DNA from: Christensenella sp. UBA1224
GTDB lineage: Bacteria; Bacillota; Clostridia; Christensenellales; Aristaeellaceae
Direction: 5' to 3'
NCBI GenBank assembly: GCA_002309235.1
Contig: DBXA01000115.1
Coordinates: 322 to 7,046 of the forward strand
Length of the DNA stretch: 6,725 nucleotides
The position numbers and the translations under genes were made by a program. Shown piece by piece: positions 6,084 through 6,725 of the stretch; positions within the stretch are counted from its first letter, which is position 1; every line of letters starts with the position of its first letter. The notes under the pieces are model-generated. The model had not been told where the DNA came from. It ran no database searches and worked only from the letters and a program-made list of their open reading frames with translations.

Positions 6084-6725
6084 TTACCGCCTGCTCCCGC
6101 GGATATAGGGCTTTGCCAGCGCCTCCGGCGCCTTGTTGCGGCCGCTCGTCAGGAGCAGCGCGAGCAGCGTGATCACATACGGCAGCATCGCCAGCGCCTG
6201 CGTCGGTATCTGTACGCCCAGCGCCTGTATGCGTATCTCCAGGGCGTTCGCAATGCCGAACAGGAGCGCCGCGAGGAAAACGCCAACGGGTGAATAACGG
6301 CCCAGTATGACCGCCGCGAGGGCGATATAGCCTCGCCCGGCCGTGAGATTATCATTAAAAAGCCCCAGCTGCGCAATGGTCATGTAGGCGCCGCCCGCGC
6401 CGCCAAGGAGCCCGGAGACGAAGCTTGCGATCAGCTGTCTCCTCTCCACGTGCACGCCTGCAGTATCCGCTGCCATGGGATTATCGCCTATGGCGGTGGT
6501 GTTGAGGCCCAGCCTTGTGTACCGGATCAGCACGAAGAAGACGATCGTCAGGAGAAAGCCGATATACGCCAGGATATCATGGGAAAAGAAGGCCTCCCCT
6601 ATCACCGGGATATCGCTGAGGAGGGGTATATCCGCCTTCGGCATCACGCGGACCTGCAGATGCTCCCCGCCGCCGAACATCAGCCTGTACAGGTAGCTCG
6701 TAAGCCCCAGCGCCAGCATGTTCAT
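6084..6725 (-). CDS. ABC transporter permease, BmpA/nucleoside type (5' end outside window)
   Basis: At least 213 C-terminal residues of a BPD_transp_2-family inner-membrane permease are visible; whole members usually have about 300 or more. The methionine at the window edge sits inside a membrane helix (MNMLALGLTSYLYR), so it is not the true start. Conserved parts are the cytoplasmic coupling segment AIGDNPMAADTAGVHVERRQ (78-97 of the fragment), the Gly-rich helix SGLLGGAGGAYM (104-115), and GRGYIALAAVILGRYSPVG (130-148) followed by AALLFG. These fit the second permease of purine-nucleoside or simple-sugar uptake systems that pair with a BmpA lipoprotein and a double ATPase. Such operons usually order lipoprotein, ATPase, permease 1, permease 2, so this is probably the last gene, with its partners beyond 6725. 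Its stop is followed by the hairpin at 6020-6054. Confidence 0.9.
   Translation of the reverse strand: MNMLALGLTSYLYRLMFGGGEHLQVRVMPKADIPLLSDIPVIGEAFFSHDILAYIGFLLTIVFFVLIRYTRLGLNTTAIGDNPMAADTAGVHVERRQLIASFVSGLLGGAGGAYMTIAQLGLFNDNLTAGRGYIALAAVILGRYSPVGVFLAALLFGIANALEIRIQALGVQIPTQALAMLPYVITLLALLLTSGRNKAPEALAKPYIRGSRR

Noticed and set aside
6725..6725. Methionine at the window edge as the true start of the ABC permease
   Set aside because: It falls inside a conserved membrane helix and the fragment is about 100 residues shorter than the family. The gene is cut by the window.
1..6725. CRISPR array, tRNA, mobile element or riboswitch
   Set aside because: I found no regularly spaced identical repeats, no cloverleaf, no transposase or integrase motif, and no known riboswitch core in the leaders, all of which are short.

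Overview
The window looks like chromosomal DNA of an uncultured, moderately GC-rich Bacillota (Clostridia-type) bacterium. The evidence is strong AGGAGG-like ribosome binding sites, a TATG-extended -10 promoter element, a short Gram-positive-style signal peptide, a secreted protein with Cys-rich repeats plus a peptidoglycan-binding domain, and a BmpA/nucleoside-type ABC permease. The taxonomic placement is an inference from style only; no rRNA or other marker gene is present.

Layout: (1) positions 1-291 hold the 3' end of a GpsA-like glycerol-3-phosphate dehydrogenase on the plus strand. It ends at a hairpin terminator that can serve both strands, because the next gene converges on it. (2) 374-1471, minus strand, is a complete Gfo/Idh/MocA-family NAD(P)-dependent oxidoreductase with its own good sigma-A-type promoter. 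(3) The divergent intergenic region 1472-1682 carries that promoter and, facing the other way, an extended -10 promoter, a dyad near the predicted transcription start and two inverted repeats. (4) 1683-2150 (GNAT acetyltransferase) and 2202-2981 (TauE/SafE-type eight-helix permease) form a probable two-gene unit joined by a short spacer with a C(UUCG)G hairpin. (5) 2982-3138 is a regulatory spacer. (6) 3139-5991 encodes a 950-residue exported modular protein, the most unusual gene here. (7) A strong hairpin at 6020-6054 separates it from a converging ABC-transporter permease (6084-6725, minus strand) whose N-terminus lies beyond the window.

The genes do not form one obvious pathway. GpsA (phospholipid precursor synthesis), the sugar-type oxidoreductase and the nucleoside/sugar-type permease are ordinary metabolic genes in separate transcription units. 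The exported protein stands out. It combines three Cys-rich treble motifs, a peptidoglycan-binding domain, an acidic repeat linker, three probable beta-sandwich domains and a duplicated helical C-terminal module. I do not recognise this whole architecture. I see no CRISPR array, tRNA, rRNA, insertion sequence, phage gene or recognisable defence system.
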